Origin: Arthrobacter gandavensis
Lineage (GTDB): Bacteria; Actinomycetota; Actinomycetes; Actinomycetales; Micrococcaceae
Direction of reading: 5' to 3'
Length of the DNA stretch: 64,000 bases
Assembly (NCBI RefSeq): GCF_015355785.1
Contig: NZ_JADKYW010000003.1
Span: 1 to 64,000, forward strand
The notes under the pieces were generated by a model. The model made no database searches and was not told where the DNA came from. It worked only from the letters and a program-made list of their open reading frames with translations. Shown here in pieces: positions 31,794-41,207 of this stretch. Position 1 is the first letter of the stretch. The number at the start of each line of letters is the position of its first letter. The position numbers and the translations under genes were made by a program.

Positions 31794-32543
31794 CTAGCGC
31801 TCCGGGTGGCCGGCGACGTCGAAGGCCTGGGGCAGCGTGAACGCACCGGCGTAGAGTGCCTTGCCAACAATGGTGCCTTCCAGCCCCAGGGGAACCAGTT
31901 CGCGCAGCGCGGCCAGGTCATCCAGGCTGGAGATCCCGCCGGAAGCCACTACCGGGCGGTCGGTCCGCGCCAGCACGTCGCGCAGCAGGTCCACGTTCGG
32001 TCCGCGGAGGGTTCCGTCCTTGGTCACGTCGGTGACGACGTAGCGCGGGCAGCCGGCGTCTTCGAGGCGGGCCAGGACCTCCCAGAGGTCTCCGCCTTCC
32101 TTGGTCCAGCCGCGGGCGGCCAGCGTGGTGCCGCGGACGTCCAGCCCGACGGCGATCGCGTCGCCGTAACGGGCGATAGCACTGGCGGTCCATTCCGGGT
32201 TCTCCAGGGCGGCGGTACCCAGGTTCACGCGGCGGGCGCCGAGTTCCAGCGCCTTCTCCAGCGATGCGTCGTCTCGGATGCCGCCGGAGAGCTCCACCTT
32301 GATGGAGAGCTCCTCCACCACGCGCTTGAGCAGCGGCAGGTTGCTGCCGCGCCCGAAGGCCGCGTCCAGGTCAACCAGGTGCACCCATTCGGCGCCGTCG
32401 TTCTGCCAGGCCATGGCGGCATCCAGCGGGTCTCCGTAGCTGGTCTCGGAACCTGCTTCGCCCTGGACCAGGCGGACGGCCTGGCCGTCGGCAACGTCCA
32501 CGGCGGGGAGCAGCTCGAGGATGGGTGTTTCGGTGAGGGACAT
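31794..32543 (-). CDS. priA: Phosphoribosyl isomerase A (HisA/TrpF, PriA)
   Basis: A 249-residue TIM barrel that isomerises the ProFAR intermediate of histidine synthesis. In actinobacteria the same enzyme commonly also does the TrpF step of tryptophan synthesis. [16 protein letters not shown] carries the N-terminal catalytic aspartate, [14 protein letters not shown] the second one, and the phosphate-binding sites are [10 protein letters not shown] and VVASGGISS. The dual role here is inferred from the taxon. It follows hisB-hisH and the small membrane gene. Confidence 0.93.
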   Translation of the reverse strand: MSLTETPILELLPAVDVADGQAVRLVQGEAGSETSYGDPLDAAMAWQNDGAEWVHLVDLDAAFGRGSNLPLLKRVVEELSIKVELSGGIRDDASLEKALELGARRVNLGTAALENPEWTASAIARYGDAIAVGLDVRGTTLAARGWTKEGGDLWEVLARLEDAGCPRYVVTDVTKDGTLRGPNVDLLRDVLARTDRPVVASGGISSLDDLAALRELVPLGLEGTIVGKALYAGAFTLPQAFDVAGHPER

Positions 32544-32570
32544 GGTCCTGCTTTCAGAGATGGGGCCGGC

Positions 32571-32726
32571 TCAGAGGCCGAGGGTAAGGACGTAGGCGCC
32601 GAGCAGGGACATTCCCGCCAGTACCCAGAAACTGATGGATACCAGGCGCGGCATGCCCTGCCTGCGGAAGGAAATGGCTCCGCCAATCAGCAGGCCGGCC
32701 AGACCCATGAGGACAACACTCCACAT
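32571..32726 (-). CDS. Small two-helix membrane protein between hisH and priA
   Basis: A 51-residue open frame from ATG 32726 to TGA 32571. It reads MWSVVLMGLAGLLIGGAISF, a basic turn RRQGMPR, then LVSISFWVLAGMSLLGAYVL and TLGL: two membrane helices with a positively charged loop, so both ends are probably outside. It starts 3 bases after the hisH stop and ends 27 bases before priA, so it is cotranscribed with the his genes. The tight fit and clean hydrophobic pattern make it credible. Its function is unknown. Confidence 0.7.
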   Translation of the reverse strand: MWSVVLMGLAGLLIGGAISFRRQGMPRLVSISFWVLAGMSLLGAYVLTLGL

Positions 32727-32729
32727 GGC

Positions 32730-33365
32730 TCAGTCCAGTGCCTTCAGCCAGTTTTCAAGCAGCGCAGCTCCGGCGTCGCCCGACTTTTCCGGGTGAAACT
32801 GCGTGGCGCTGAGCGGACCGTTCTCGACGGCGGCTACGAACGGGCCGCCGTGGTTGGCCCAGGTCACCAGGGGCGGCTGCATGGCCGGCTGGGTGACGTC
32901 AAAGTCCCACTTCTGCACGCCGTAGCTGTGCACGAAGTAAAAACGTTCATCTTCGATGCCGGCGAACAGGCGGGACCCGGCCGGGGCCTCGACGGTGTTC
33001 CAGCCCATGTGCGGAACCACGTCCGCCGCCAGCCGCTCCACGACGCCGGGCCATTCGCCCATGCCCTGGGTGCGGACTCCATGTTCCACGCCCTCGTCGA
33101 AGAGGACCTGCAGGCCCACGCAGATGCCGAGCACGGGACGGCCTCCGGCTACGCGGCGTCCGATCATCCGCAGCGCGTCAACGTCCTTGAGCCCCTGCAT
33201 CACCGCAGCGAAGGCGCCGACGCCCGGAACCACCAGTCCATCCGCTTCCAGGACGTCGGAGGACCTGGCACTCAGGGTGACGTTTGCGCCCACCCGTTCC
33301 AGGGCACGCACGGCGGAGTGGACGTTGCCGGACCCGTAGTCCAGGACCGTGACTTTCCGGCTCAC
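32730..33365 (-). CDS. hisH: Imidazole glycerol phosphate synthase, glutaminase subunit
   Basis: Class I glutamine amidotransferase of 211 residues that feeds ammonia to HisF. The nucleophile cysteine lies in [13 protein letters not shown] (about residue 82) and the catalytic His-Pro-Glu in TQFHPEKSG near the C-terminus. It overlaps hisB by four bases. HisF is not in this window. Confidence 0.95.
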   Translation of the reverse strand: MSRKVTVLDYGSGNVHSAVRALERVGANVTLSARSSDVLEADGLVVPGVGAFAAVMQGLKDVDALRMIGRRVAGGRPVLGICVGLQVLFDEGVEHGVRTQGMGEWPGVVERLAADVVPHMGWNTVEAPAGSRLFAGIEDERFYFVHSYGVQKWDFDVTQPAMQPPLVTWANHGGPFVAAVENGPLSATQFHPEKSGDAGAALLENWLKALD

Positions 33366-33979
33366 AGCGCGCCCTTAGTGGAAGGGATGCCTTCGACTCG
33401 CGGGTCCGGTTCAACGGCGGCACGCAGTGCGCGCGCGAAGGCCTTGAACTGGGCTTCCACGATGTGGTGCGGGTCCCGGCCGCCGAGCACGGTCATGTGC
33501 AGGCAAATTTGTGCGTGCAGGGTGATCGCTTCGAACACGTGGCGGGTCAGTGACCCGGTGAAGTGTCCGCCGATCAGGTGGTACTCCTGGCCGGCAGGCT
33601 CCCCGGAGTGAACCAGGTAGGGCCGGCCGGAGATGTCGACGACGGCGTTGGCGAGGGCTTCGTCCAGCGGAACAGTGGCTTCGCCGAAACGGCGGATGCC
33701 GGCCTTGGAACCCAGCGCCGTCTTGAGGGCTTCCCCGATGCTGATAGCAACGTCCTCCACGGTGTGGTGGACGTCGATGTGGGTGTCTCCGGTGGCCTTG
33801 ACCGTGAGGTCGATCAGCGAGTGCTTCGCCAGGGCGGTGAGCATGTGGTCGTAGAACGGCACCGAGGTGCTGATCTCCGAACGGCCGGTGCCGTCCAGGT
33901 CCAGCTCCACGAGGACGGATGATTCGCTGGTGGTCCGCTCGAGGCGGGCCGTGCGGCCGGTGGCGGTCTCCACGGTCAT
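33362..33979 (-). CDS. hisB: Imidazoleglycerol-phosphate dehydratase
   Basis: A 205-residue manganese enzyme, monofunctional (no phosphatase domain). The metal-binding histidine motifs [14 protein letters not shown] (about 68-81) and [17 protein letters not shown] (about 165-181) are intact. The start is preceded by CAAAGGATCC. It is separated from hisC by 84 bases with no clear terminator. Confidence 0.95.
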   Translation of the reverse strand: MTVETATGRTARLERTTSESSVLVELDLDGTGRSEISTSVPFYDHMLTALAKHSLIDLTVKATGDTHIDVHHTVEDVAISIGEALKTALGSKAGIRRFGEATVPLDEALANAVVDISGRPYLVHSGEPAGQEYHLIGGHFTGSLTRHVFEAITLHAQICLHMTVLGGRDPHHIVEAQFKAFARALRAAVEPDPRVEGIPSTKGAL

Positions 33980-34063
33980 AACAGGATCCTTTGGAAGAAG
34001 TGGGCTCTGGTTACCAGTCTAGTGTTTGCGCACCGGAGGCGGGGTGCCGGCCGCAGCGGTGCG

Positions 34064-35164
34064 TCAGGCCGGGAGCAGCTCGCGGAGCCGGGCGAGGAAG
34101 GCCGTGGTCTCAGCTTCAGTGCCTGCGGTCACGCGAAGATGGCCCGGGATGCCGACGTCGCGGATCAGCACACCCGCATCCAGCAGTCCCTGCCAGGTCT
34201 TCCGCGGGTTTTCGAGTCCGCCGAAGAGGACGAAGTTGGCGTCCGACTCGGCCGGCTGCAGGCCCATGTCGGTCAGCTCGGAGACGATGCGGTCCCGCTG
34301 GCCCTTAATGTCCTCGACGTTGGCCAGCAGTGCGTCTGCGTGGGCGAGGGCTGCGTTGGCGGTGGCCTGCGTGACGGCGGAGAGGTGGTACGGCAGGCGG
34401 ACCAGGCGCAGGGCGTCGGTGACCTCCGGTGCTGCGGCCATGTACCCCAGCCGGGCGCCGGCCAAGGCGAAGGCCTTGCTCATGGTCCGGGAAACGATCA
34501 GCCGTTCACGCCCGGGCAGCAGGGACAGTGCGCTCGGAGTGCCGGCATGGGAGAACTCGGCATAGGCCTCATCCACGATTACGACGGCGTTGCTGGCTGC
34601 CCCTGCCTCATAGACGGCTTCCACGACATCCAGGCCCAGGGCGGTGCCTGTGGGGTTGTTGGGAGTGCACAGGAAGACGATGTTCGGATCCGCTTTCCGC
34701 ACCTGTTCGGCAGCCGATGATGCACTGAGCGTGAAGTCCGGCGACCGGGTGCCGGTGATGTATGCGGTTCCGGTTCCGCTCGAGAGCAGCGGGTACATGG
34801 AGTACGTGGGCGGAAAACTCATGGCGGTCCTGCCCGGACCGCCAAAGGCCTGCAGAATGTGCTGGAGGACCTCGTTGGAGCCGTTCCCGGCCCAGATGTT
34901 CTCGACGGCCAGTCCGTGGCCGAGGTAGGCGGCCAGACGTTCACGCAGTTCGGTGAATTCCCGGTCCGGGTAGCGGTTCAGCCCGGTCACGGCCTGGCGG
35001 ACAGACGCGGCAATGGCGTCCGCGACTTCCTGCGGCAGTCCGTGGGTGTTTTCGTTGACATTCAGCAGGATGGGCACTTCCAGCTGCGGAGCACCATACG
35101 GAGTCTGGCCCCTCAGATCGTCCCGCAGGGGAAGGCGGTTGAGTTTTTCCAGCTGTTCGTTCAC
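34064..35164 (-). CDS. hisC: Histidinol-phosphate aminotransferase
   Basis: PLP-dependent class I/II aminotransferase, 366 residues. CTPNNPTGTALG holds the conserved asparagine, DEAYAEF the aspartate, and SRTMSKAFALAGARLGY the cofactor-binding lysine. It is the first his gene here; hisD, which commonly precedes hisC in actinobacteria, is not between it and the LysM gene. The upstream 79 bases show no operator that I recognise. Confidence 0.95.
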   Translation of the reverse strand: MNEQLEKLNRLPLRDDLRGQTPYGAPQLEVPILLNVNENTHGLPQEVADAIAASVRQAVTGLNRYPDREFTELRERLAAYLGHGLAVENIWAGNGSNEVLQHILQAFGGPGRTAMSFPPTYSMYPLLSSGTGTAYITGTRSPDFTLSASSAAEQVRKADPNIVFLCTPNNPTGTALGLDVVEAVYEAGAASNAVVIVDEAYAEFSHAGTPSALSLLPGRERLIVSRTMSKAFALAGARLGYMAAAPEVTDALRLVRLPYHLSAVTQATANAALAHADALLANVEDIKGQRDRIVSELTDMGLQPAESDANFVLFGGLENPRKTWQGLLDAGVLIRDVGIPGHLRVTAGTEAETTAFLARLRELLPA

Positions 35165-35243
35165 CTGTCCAGCTTAAGGCGCTGCCTGCCGCGCCGCAGA
35201 ATCCGGCGTCAAGGTGACGGTCAGCCGGGTGTGCTGCGGAGGG

Positions 35244-35678
35244 CTACCCGGCCACCGGGATGTAGAGCTGGACACCGGCCGGAACCACGGCGTCGGAGAG
35301 GTTGTTCAGTACCATGATGTCCGCGACGACGGCGCGCGGGTCCCGTTCGGGTGCATACTCACCGGCGAGACTCCAGAGGCTGTCCCCCGCGGACACGCTG
35401 ACCTGCTGGGTCCGCGTGACCTCAGCGCCGTCGCTCGAGGCGAGTGCCGGTGCAGTGAAGAAGCCGATGAAGGTCAGCAGCGCTGCACCGCCCAGCATGA
35501 CCGGGGCGCCGATGAGCAGGAGCCGGCCCCGGCGGGTGAGCTTCAGCGGCCCCTGCGGTACGGAACGGCCTTCTTCGCTGGAACGGCGGGGCGCCGGCTT
35601 GGCACCGGAGCGGGAGGCGGCGGGGATGAGGCGGACGGAGCCCATCGAACTCTGGGCAGCCGCAAACTGGACGGACAT
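35244..35678 (-). CDS. Membrane-anchored LysM protein divergent from lexA
   Basis: A 144-residue protein. A basic cytoplasmic N-terminus is followed by one membrane helix (LLLIGAPVMLGGAALLTFIGFF, about 61-83, split by a few residues) and a C-terminal LysM domain (VSVSAGDSLWSLAGEYAP to VQLYIPVAG, about 95-144). The position beside lexA and the architecture match the SOS-induced cell-division inhibitors Rv2719c of Mycobacterium and DivS of Corynebacterium. ATG 35678 follows GAAAGG; the longer open frame reaches across the SOS box and was not used. The division role is inferred from family and place. Confidence 0.82.
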   Translation of the reverse strand: MSVQFAAAQSSMGSVRLIPAASRSGAKPAPRRSSEEGRSVPQGPLKLTRRGRLLLIGAPVMLGGAALLTFIGFFTAPALASSDGAEVTRTQQVSVSAGDSLWSLAGEYAPERDPRAVVADIMVLNNLSDAVVPAGVQLYIPVAG

Positions 35679-35761
35679 GGCAAACCTTTCCGGCCCGAAG
35701 CCATTCTTCGCCGGCACACACCCGGCTTCGAAACTGGATTCGAACTGTTGGCATCTTCGAA

Positions 35762-35777
35762 TCGAACATGTATTCGA
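35762..35777. promoter_or_regulatory. SOS box 1 in the lexA/LysM intergenic region
   Basis: TCGAACATGTATTCGA is a near-perfect LexA site (CGAAC-N4-ATTCG). It lies 84 bases upstream of the LysM start and closer to that gene than to lexA. Confidence 0.8.
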
Positions 35778-35828
35778 TTCCTGCTGTTCCTTTTCTAGCA
35801 TCTATCTACGAACGCTGTCGAGACTCAC

Positions 35829-35869
35829 TCGAACAAATGTTTGAAAATGACCTTCCGCTCCCCTAGCGT
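35829..35869 (+). promoter_or_regulatory. SOS box 2 and lexA promoter
   Basis: TCGAACAAATGTTTGA (35829-35844) is a LexA site. It overlaps the -35 element TTGAAA (35841-35846), which is 17 bases from TAGCGT (35864-35869). LexA binding would block its own promoter. The transcript would carry an untranslated leader of about 145 bases before GTG 36021. Confidence 0.75.
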
Positions 35870-36020
35870 GGTATCAGCGGAAGCCTTTGAAGGCCTCCGG
35901 ATTTGGCCCCCCTGTCTGGGCGGGCTGCCTCCGGCACCGGCGTTCGGACTAAAGGAAACCACCCGCCACTGACATTGCCGCCATATCCGGGTTGTCCGGA
36001 ACGCTTGAAGGGAAGCCGAA

Positions 36021-36761
36021 GTGCCCCGTAGGACAGACTCCGAAGGCCGCCCGGCTGCCACTGCTGCCGCCGACTCCCCCCGCCCCCGTGCACTGACCCC
36101 GCGGCAGAAGAAGATCCTGGAGACCATCCAGGCCTCGGTCAGCGCCAACGGCTACCCGCCGTCCATGCGCGAAATCGGAGACACGGTGGGACTTGCCAGC
36201 CTGTCCAGCGTCACGCACCAGCTGAGCCAGCTGGAGAAGATGGGCTACATCCGGCGGGACCCGAAGCGCCCCCGCGCTATGGAGATCCTGGTTCCCCTGC
36301 TGATGCACAAAGAGGCTTCCGGCCCCGCACAGGAAGCCCCCGGGGCCGGAGCTCCGGCTTCCGTCACGGAGCTGACCACTGCGGTGGACACGGCAATGGT
36401 TCCGCTGGTGGGACGGATTGCGGCCGGCGGGCCGATCCTGGCTGAGCAGGTAGTTGAGGAGATGGTGCCGCTCCCCCGCCAGCTGGTGGGCCACGGTGAA
36501 CTCTTCATGCTCCGGGTATCCGGAGACTCAATGGTTGACGCCGCCATCTGCGACGGGGACTGGGTTGTGGTCCGGCGGCAGCAGACAGCTGAAAACGGGG
36601 ACATCGTCGCGGCCCTGCTGGACGATGAAGCCACGGTCAAGACATTCCGCCAGCGCAACGGACACACCTGGCTGCTGCCGCAAAATACCCGCTACGAGCC
36701 GATCATGGGCGACCACGCGACCATCATGGGCAAGGTCGTCTCGGTCATGCGATCCCTCTGA
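36021..36761 (+). CDS. lexA: LexA repressor
   Basis: SOS master repressor, 246 residues. The N-terminal winged helix (about 25-90) includes [17 protein letters not shown]. The self-cleavage site is Ala135-Gly136 in RIAAGGPI, with catalytic Ser170 in SGDSM and Lys207 in EATVKTF. An Ala/Pro-rich linker joins the domains. GTG 36021 follows GAAGGGA by about 8 bases. Candidate target sites in this window are at its own promoter, the LysM gene, recA and the radical SAM gene. Confidence 0.97.
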   Translation: MPRRTDSEGRPAATAAADSPRPRALTPRQKKILETIQASVSANGYPPSMREIGDTVGLASLSSVTHQLSQLEKMGYIRRDPKRPRAMEILVPLLMHKEASGPAQEAPGAGAPASVTELTTAVDTAMVPLVGRIAAGGPILAEQVVEEMVPLPRQLVGHGELFMLRVSGDSMVDAAICDGDWVVVRRQQTAENGDIVAALLDDEATVKTFRQRNGHTWLLPQNTRYEPIMGDHATIMGKVVSVMRSL

Positions 36762-36838
36762 CCGGCCCTTCCCTGCCGGGGCTCGCGGCCGCGGGGATTT
36801 GCGCCCGCCAGGGGTTCGCGCCGTCGGCGGTTTCGAAT

Positions 36839-38875
36839 TTAGGCTCCGGCGCGTTCCCCCGCGTTCAGGCGTTCCAGGATGCCCAGGGCCACGGACCTGT
36901 CGGTCGTGGACCAGAACGGCGGCAGCGCGGCGCGCAGGAATCCACCGTACCGGGCAGTCGCAAGCCGCGAATCCAGCACGGCCACCATACCTCTGTCCCC
37001 GGCCGCCCGGATCAGCCGGCCGGCGCCCTGGGCCAGCCTCACGGCGGCATGGGTCGCAGAGATACTCATGAAGCCGTTGCCGCCCGCCTTTGCCACGGCG
37101 CGCGTGCGCGCTGTCATCAGCGGATCATCGGGGCGCGGGAACGGAATGCGGTCTATCACTACCAGCCGGCAGGCCTCACCCGGGACATCGACGCCCTGCC
37201 ACAGGGACATGGTTCCGAACAGGCACGTCGCGTCGTCCTCGGCGAATTCCTTGACCAGGGCGGACATCGAAGACTCACCCTGGCACAGGATCGGGAAGTC
37301 CACCTTGTCCCGCAGGGCCACCGCTGCTTCCTCGGCGGCACGCCGGGAGGAGAACAGTCCCAGCGCGGCTCCGCCGGATGCCTTGAGCAGGGCCTCGAGT
37401 TCTGCCAGCTGGGCCGGTGACGTGCTGCGGTCCGGCTTGGGCAGGTCCTTCGCCACGTACAGGACACCCTGCCGGGGATAGTCGAAGGGACTGCCGACGT
37501 CGGTACCCGTCCAGGCCGGGGCGCCGGCACCGCTGAGTCCCAGTCCTCCCGCCACCGGTCCGAACTCGGACCCGATCGCCAGGGTTGCAGAGGTCAGCAC
37601 CACGGTGTGTCCATCAAACAGCCCGTCCCTCAGCCGTCCGGCGACGGAGATTGGAGCGATATTCAGGGTTGCCGGGGCCGAATCGTCCGGCGGGGAGTAG
37701 CCTTCGCCCGGCGAGAACGTGCTCGGCCGCGAGGACCACAGGACTTCGCCTGAGTCCGGCGCCTCGAGCAGGCGTTCGCACAGCTCCAGCACGGCCAGCA
37801 GCCGTGAGCGGGCCATCTGGCGTCCGCCGTCGCCGGCGTCCCCGCCTTCGGGCTTGGAATCAGACAGCGCGACCCGGCAGGCCTCGCGTACCCGGGACAC
37901 CGCCAGCTGCTGCTCTTCGTTGAGGCCGGAGGGCATCAGGCCCGCAGGCAGGCCTTCCACGGAAGCGTCGAAGGCCCGGCCGGCAGCTGCCAGTTCCTCC
38001 ACTGATGCTGAAGTGTGCTTGCGTGCTGCCGTGACGGCGGCGCTGATCACCGCGCCGGAGAGCTGGCCGGTGACTGCTCCGGTCACCCGGTCCTGCAGCT
38101 CGTGGGCTTCATCGATGACCACCACGTCATAGTCCGGCAGCACGGCAAGGCCCTCGAAGGCACTGATGGCGAGCATCGCATGGTTGGTGATTACGAGGTC
38201 GGCGACGGCTGCCTTGGCACGTGCCCGTTCGCTGAAACAGTGCTCGGCCACGGGGCACCGCTGCGCGCCCAGGCATTCCATCGCCGTTACGGACACCTGC
38301 CGCCAGGCACGGTCGCTCACGCCGGGCAGCAGCTCATCCCGGTCACCGGTGTCGGTTTCCTCCGCCCAGTCCCGCAGCCGCACGACTTCTCGGCCAAGGG
38401 CCGACGTCGGTCCGGCGGCGGGAGCCGGGTGGGATACAGCCTTTTCCTCACCGAGGGTGAAAAGCGCACCCGGGTCATCGTCGTCGGGAAATCCCCCGCC
38501 CGTCTTGTGAACGCAGACGTAGTTGCTGCGCCCCTTCAGGAGCGCGACGTCCACTTCACGGGGAAGCTTGGGTTTCAGGGCGGCCAGCAGGCGCGGAACG
38601 TCGCGTCCCACAATCTGTGCCTGGAGCGCCAGCGTGGCCGTTGAAACCAGTGCCGGTTTGCTGCTTTGGAGCGCATGGTGGATCAGCGGCACGAGGTACG
38701 CCAGTGACTTGCCCGTACCGGTTCCGGCCTGGACCAGCAGGTGCCTGCCCGAATCGATCGACTCTGCGACTTCCCGGGCCATTTGCTGCTGCCCCGGACG
38801 CTGCTGGCCGCCCATGGCGGTAACGGCCGTCTGCAGCAGGTCCAGGACCTCCACGGCGGTGTCCTTCTTAGGCAT
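36839..38875 (-). CDS. dinG: DinG/XPD-like ATP-dependent helicase
   Basis: Superfamily 2 iron-sulfur helicase of 678 residues. Walker A is GTGTGKS (51-57) and the DEAH box is VVIDEAHEL (about 253-261). Four cysteines (in NYVC, MECLG, QRCP and EHCF) between them fit the 4Fe-4S cluster of the DinG/XPD group. Motif VI is QGAGRLIR near the C-terminus. It overlaps the hflX stop by 8 bases and is likely cotranscribed with it. I saw no SOS box at the hflX promoter, so damage control is not shown despite the name. Confidence 0.88.
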   Translation of the reverse strand: MPKKDTAVEVLDLLQTAVTAMGGQQRPGQQQMAREVAESIDSGRHLLVQAGTGTGKSLAYLVPLIHHALQSSKPALVSTATLALQAQIVGRDVPRLLAALKPKLPREVDVALLKGRSNYVCVHKTGGGFPDDDDPGALFTLGEEKAVSHPAPAAGPTSALGREVVRLRDWAEETDTGDRDELLPGVSDRAWRQVSVTAMECLGAQRCPVAEHCFSERARAKAAVADLVITNHAMLAISAFEGLAVLPDYDVVVIDEAHELQDRVTGAVTGQLSGAVISAAVTAARKHTSASVEELAAAGRAFDASVEGLPAGLMPSGLNEEQQLAVSRVREACRVALSDSKPEGGDAGDGGRQMARSRLLAVLELCERLLEAPDSGEVLWSSRPSTFSPGEGYSPPDDSAPATLNIAPISVAGRLRDGLFDGHTVVLTSATLAIGSEFGPVAGGLGLSGAGAPAWTGTDVGSPFDYPRQGVLYVAKDLPKPDRSTSPAQLAELEALLKASGGAALGLFSSRRAAEEAAVALRDKVDFPILCQGESSMSALVKEFAEDDATCLFGTMSLWQGVDVPGEACRLVVIDRIPFPRPDDPLMTARTRAVAKAGGNGFMSISATHAAVRLAQGAGRLIRAAGDRGMVAVLDSRLATARYGGFLRAALPPFWSTTDRSVALGILERLNAGERAGA

Positions 38876-40436
38876 GGCTGAGGAACGGCTCCAGCTCCGG
38901 AGCGAGGGAATCGCGGACCTTCACCCGGATACGTGTGCCGCTTTCCTCATGGTCCAGCTGCAGGATCTCGGCATCCTGGCTGTGCAGACGGGAGACAACG
39001 TCGCCGCGTTCGTACGGAACCAGGAGATCAAGTTCAACGCCCGGGCGCGGAATGCCCTCGGAGATCGCCTGCAGCAGCTCGTCGATGCCTGTCCCCGTGC
39101 GGGCGGACACCACCACTGTTCGCGGCTCACGCTGGCGCAGCCGCTCGATCACGAACGGGTCCGCGGCATCGGCCTTGTTCAGCACGATGATCTCCGGGAT
39201 CCGGCGGGCGTCGACGTCGGCAAGCACTGAACGTACTGCCGCGATCTGCCCCTCGGGATCAGGATGGGAAGCATCCACTACGTGCAGAATCAGGTCTGCG
39301 TCGGCTACTTCTTCAAGCGTCGAGCGGAAAGCCTCGACCAGCTGCGTGGGCAGGGAACGCACGAATCCCACGGTATCGGCAAGGGTGTAGCCCAGGCCGT
39401 CCGGGGTCTCCGCGCGGCGGATCGTTGGGTCCAGGGTGGCGAACAGTGCGTTCTCCACCAGGACGCCCGCGTCCGTGAGGCGGTTCAGCAGCGAGGACTT
39501 GCCGGCGTTGGTGTAGCCGGCAATGGCCACGGAAGGAATTTCATTGCGCTGGCGGTTGGCACGCTTCGTTTCGCGTGCCGGCTTCATACCGGCGATTTCA
39601 CGGCGCAGCTTGGCCATGCGGGTGCGGATCTTGCGGCGGTCAAGTTCAATCTTGGTTTCACCGGGACCACGCGAACCCATGCCTGCGCCGGCACTGCCGA
39701 CCTGCCCGCCGGCCTGGCGGGACATTGATTCGCCCCAGCCGCGCAGGCGAGGGAGCAGGTACTCGAGCTGTGCAAGTTCAACCTGGGCCTTGCCTTCGCG
39801 GGACTTTGCGTGCTGCGCGAAGATGTCCAGGATCAGGGCGGTGCGGTCGATGACCTTGACCTTGACGATGTCTTCCAGCCCGCGGCGCTGGGACGGCGAA
39901 AGCTCGCTGTCCACGATCACGGTATCCGCGCCGGTGGCCATCACCACATCCTTGAGCTCCTGGGCCTTGCCGGAGCCGAGGAAGGTTCCGGGGTCCGGCT
40001 TCAGGCGCCGCTGGATCATTCCGTCCAGCACCTCGGAGCCGGCTGTCTCAGCCAGTGCCGCCAGTTCACGCAGCGAGTTCTCGGCGTCCGCCGCGGTGCC
40101 TTCCGTCCACAGTCCGGCGAGCACAACGCGCTCAAGCCGCAGCTGCCGGTATTCGACCTCGGTGACGTCTTCAAGCTCGGTGGACAGTCCGGCCACGCGC
40201 CGCAGGGCACGGCGGTCCGCGAGGTCCTGCTGATCCCCGTCATAGTTCGAGTGCTCCGCTGCCTCCGATGACAACGCCTGCGCCTGTCCGCGGTAACCGT
40301 CCGAAGGCGGAACGCCCTGCTTGGCGGCAGCCGCGTCTTCCCTGGCCAGGATCCGGTCAATAACGCCCTGAATCTCTTCGGGCTTGAGGTCCGTGGGCGT
40401 CGAGCCGGCAGCGGGACGGGAATTGTTGATGGTCAT
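38868..40436 (-). CDS. hflX: Ribosome-associated GTPase HflX
   Basis: A 522-residue GTPase that splits stalled or heat-damaged ribosomes. The N-terminal HflX domain (about 95-300) has a glycine-rich segment followed by a helical part. The GTPase motifs are G1 GYTNAGKSS (about 309-317), G3 DTVGFVR and G4 NKAD. ATG 40436 follows AAGGAG closely; an in-frame ATG further upstream lacks one. The first 90 residues are an actinobacterial N-terminal extension. Confidence 0.92.
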   Translation of the reverse strand: MTINNSRPAAGSTPTDLKPEEIQGVIDRILAREDAAAAKQGVPPSDGYRGQAQALSSEAAEHSNYDGDQQDLADRRALRRVAGLSTELEDVTEVEYRQLRLERVVLAGLWTEGTAADAENSLRELAALAETAGSEVLDGMIQRRLKPDPGTFLGSGKAQELKDVVMATGADTVIVDSELSPSQRRGLEDIVKVKVIDRTALILDIFAQHAKSREGKAQVELAQLEYLLPRLRGWGESMSRQAGGQVGSAGAGMGSRGPGETKIELDRRKIRTRMAKLRREIAGMKPARETKRANRQRNEIPSVAIAGYTNAGKSSLLNRLTDAGVLVENALFATLDPTIRRAETPDGLGYTLADTVGFVRSLPTQLVEAFRSTLEEVADADLILHVVDASHPDPEGQIAAVRSVLADVDARRIPEIIVLNKADAADPFVIERLRQREPRTVVVSARTGTGIDELLQAISEGIPRPGVELDLLVPYERGDVVSRLHSQDAEILQLDHEESGTRIRVKVRDSLAPELEPFLSHA

Positions 40437-40573
40437 ATTCTCCTTAGAAGCGGTATTAACCATGGTAGGCCAGTGGACCCACATTGTGACGGGGGCCCGG
40501 CAGGTTGTGCAAGAAGGTTCGCGGCCCGCCCCGATGGGGCCCGGATCCCGGACAGCCACTAATCTTGGTAGTT

Positions 40574-41185
40574 ATGGGTTCAGAGCATTACTTCAGTTCG
40601 CAGCCGGCAACGCCGGAGGTCCGCAGGCCGCTGCACGTGTCCCTGGCAGGACGCGAGGTCACCCTCGCAACCTCGGGCGGGATATTTTCCTCCGACGGCG
40701 TTGATAAGGGAACGCAGGTTCTGCTCTCCGGTATTCCCGACCCGTCTGCGGAGGGCAATCTGCTGGACATCGGCTGCGGATGGGGGCCGATCGCGCTGAC
40801 CATGGCGCTGAAGTCCCCGGCGGCACGGGTCTATGCAGTGGACGTCAATGAGCGGTCACTGGGCCTGACCCGTGACAACGCTGCGACGCTGGGCCTGGCC
40901 AATGTCCGGGCGTCCCTGCCGGAGGACGTCGATCCGTCCCTGCGCTTTGAAACTATCTGGTCCAATCCGCCGATCCGGATCGGCAAGGACGAACTGCACG
41001 CGCTGCTGCTGCTGTGGCTGCCCCGGCTCGCGCCGGGCGGAACAGCCTGGCTGGTGGTGCAGAAGAACCTCGGCTCCGATTCACTGCAGCGCTGGCTGGA
41101 GGGAACCCTGGGAGCGGATTTTGACGTATCCCGGCACAGCACCGCGAAGTCCTTCCGCATCCTGAAGGTGCAGCGCGCCGCTTAG
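40574..41185 (+). CDS. Class I SAM methyltransferase, RsmC-like
   Basis: A 203-residue methyltransferase. The SAM-binding motif is LLDIGCGWGP (63-72) and the catalytic NPPIR (131-135) is the N-P-P-F/I/R signature of enzymes that methylate exocyclic amines of guanine in rRNA, as RsmC does for G1207. It is shorter than E. coli RsmC because it lacks the N-terminal pseudo-domain, the normal state in actinobacteria. TAATCT (40560-40565) eight bases before ATG, with no ribosome site, suggests a leaderless mRNA. It is divergent from hflX. Confidence 0.85.
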   Translation: MGSEHYFSSQPATPEVRRPLHVSLAGREVTLATSGGIFSSDGVDKGTQVLLSGIPDPSAEGNLLDIGCGWGPIALTMALKSPAARVYAVDVNERSLGLTRDNAATLGLANVRASLPEDVDPSLRFETIWSNPPIRIGKDELHALLLLWLPRLAPGGTAWLVVQKNLGSDSLQRWLEGTLGADFDVSRHSTAKSFRILKVQRAA

Positions 41186-41207
41186 GCACCCGGGGCCTGC
41201 AGCGGCG

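Noticed and set aside
38876-40500. SOS control of the dinG-like helicase
   Set aside because: No CGAAC-N4-GTTCG-like site is present upstream of hflX-dinG in the window.
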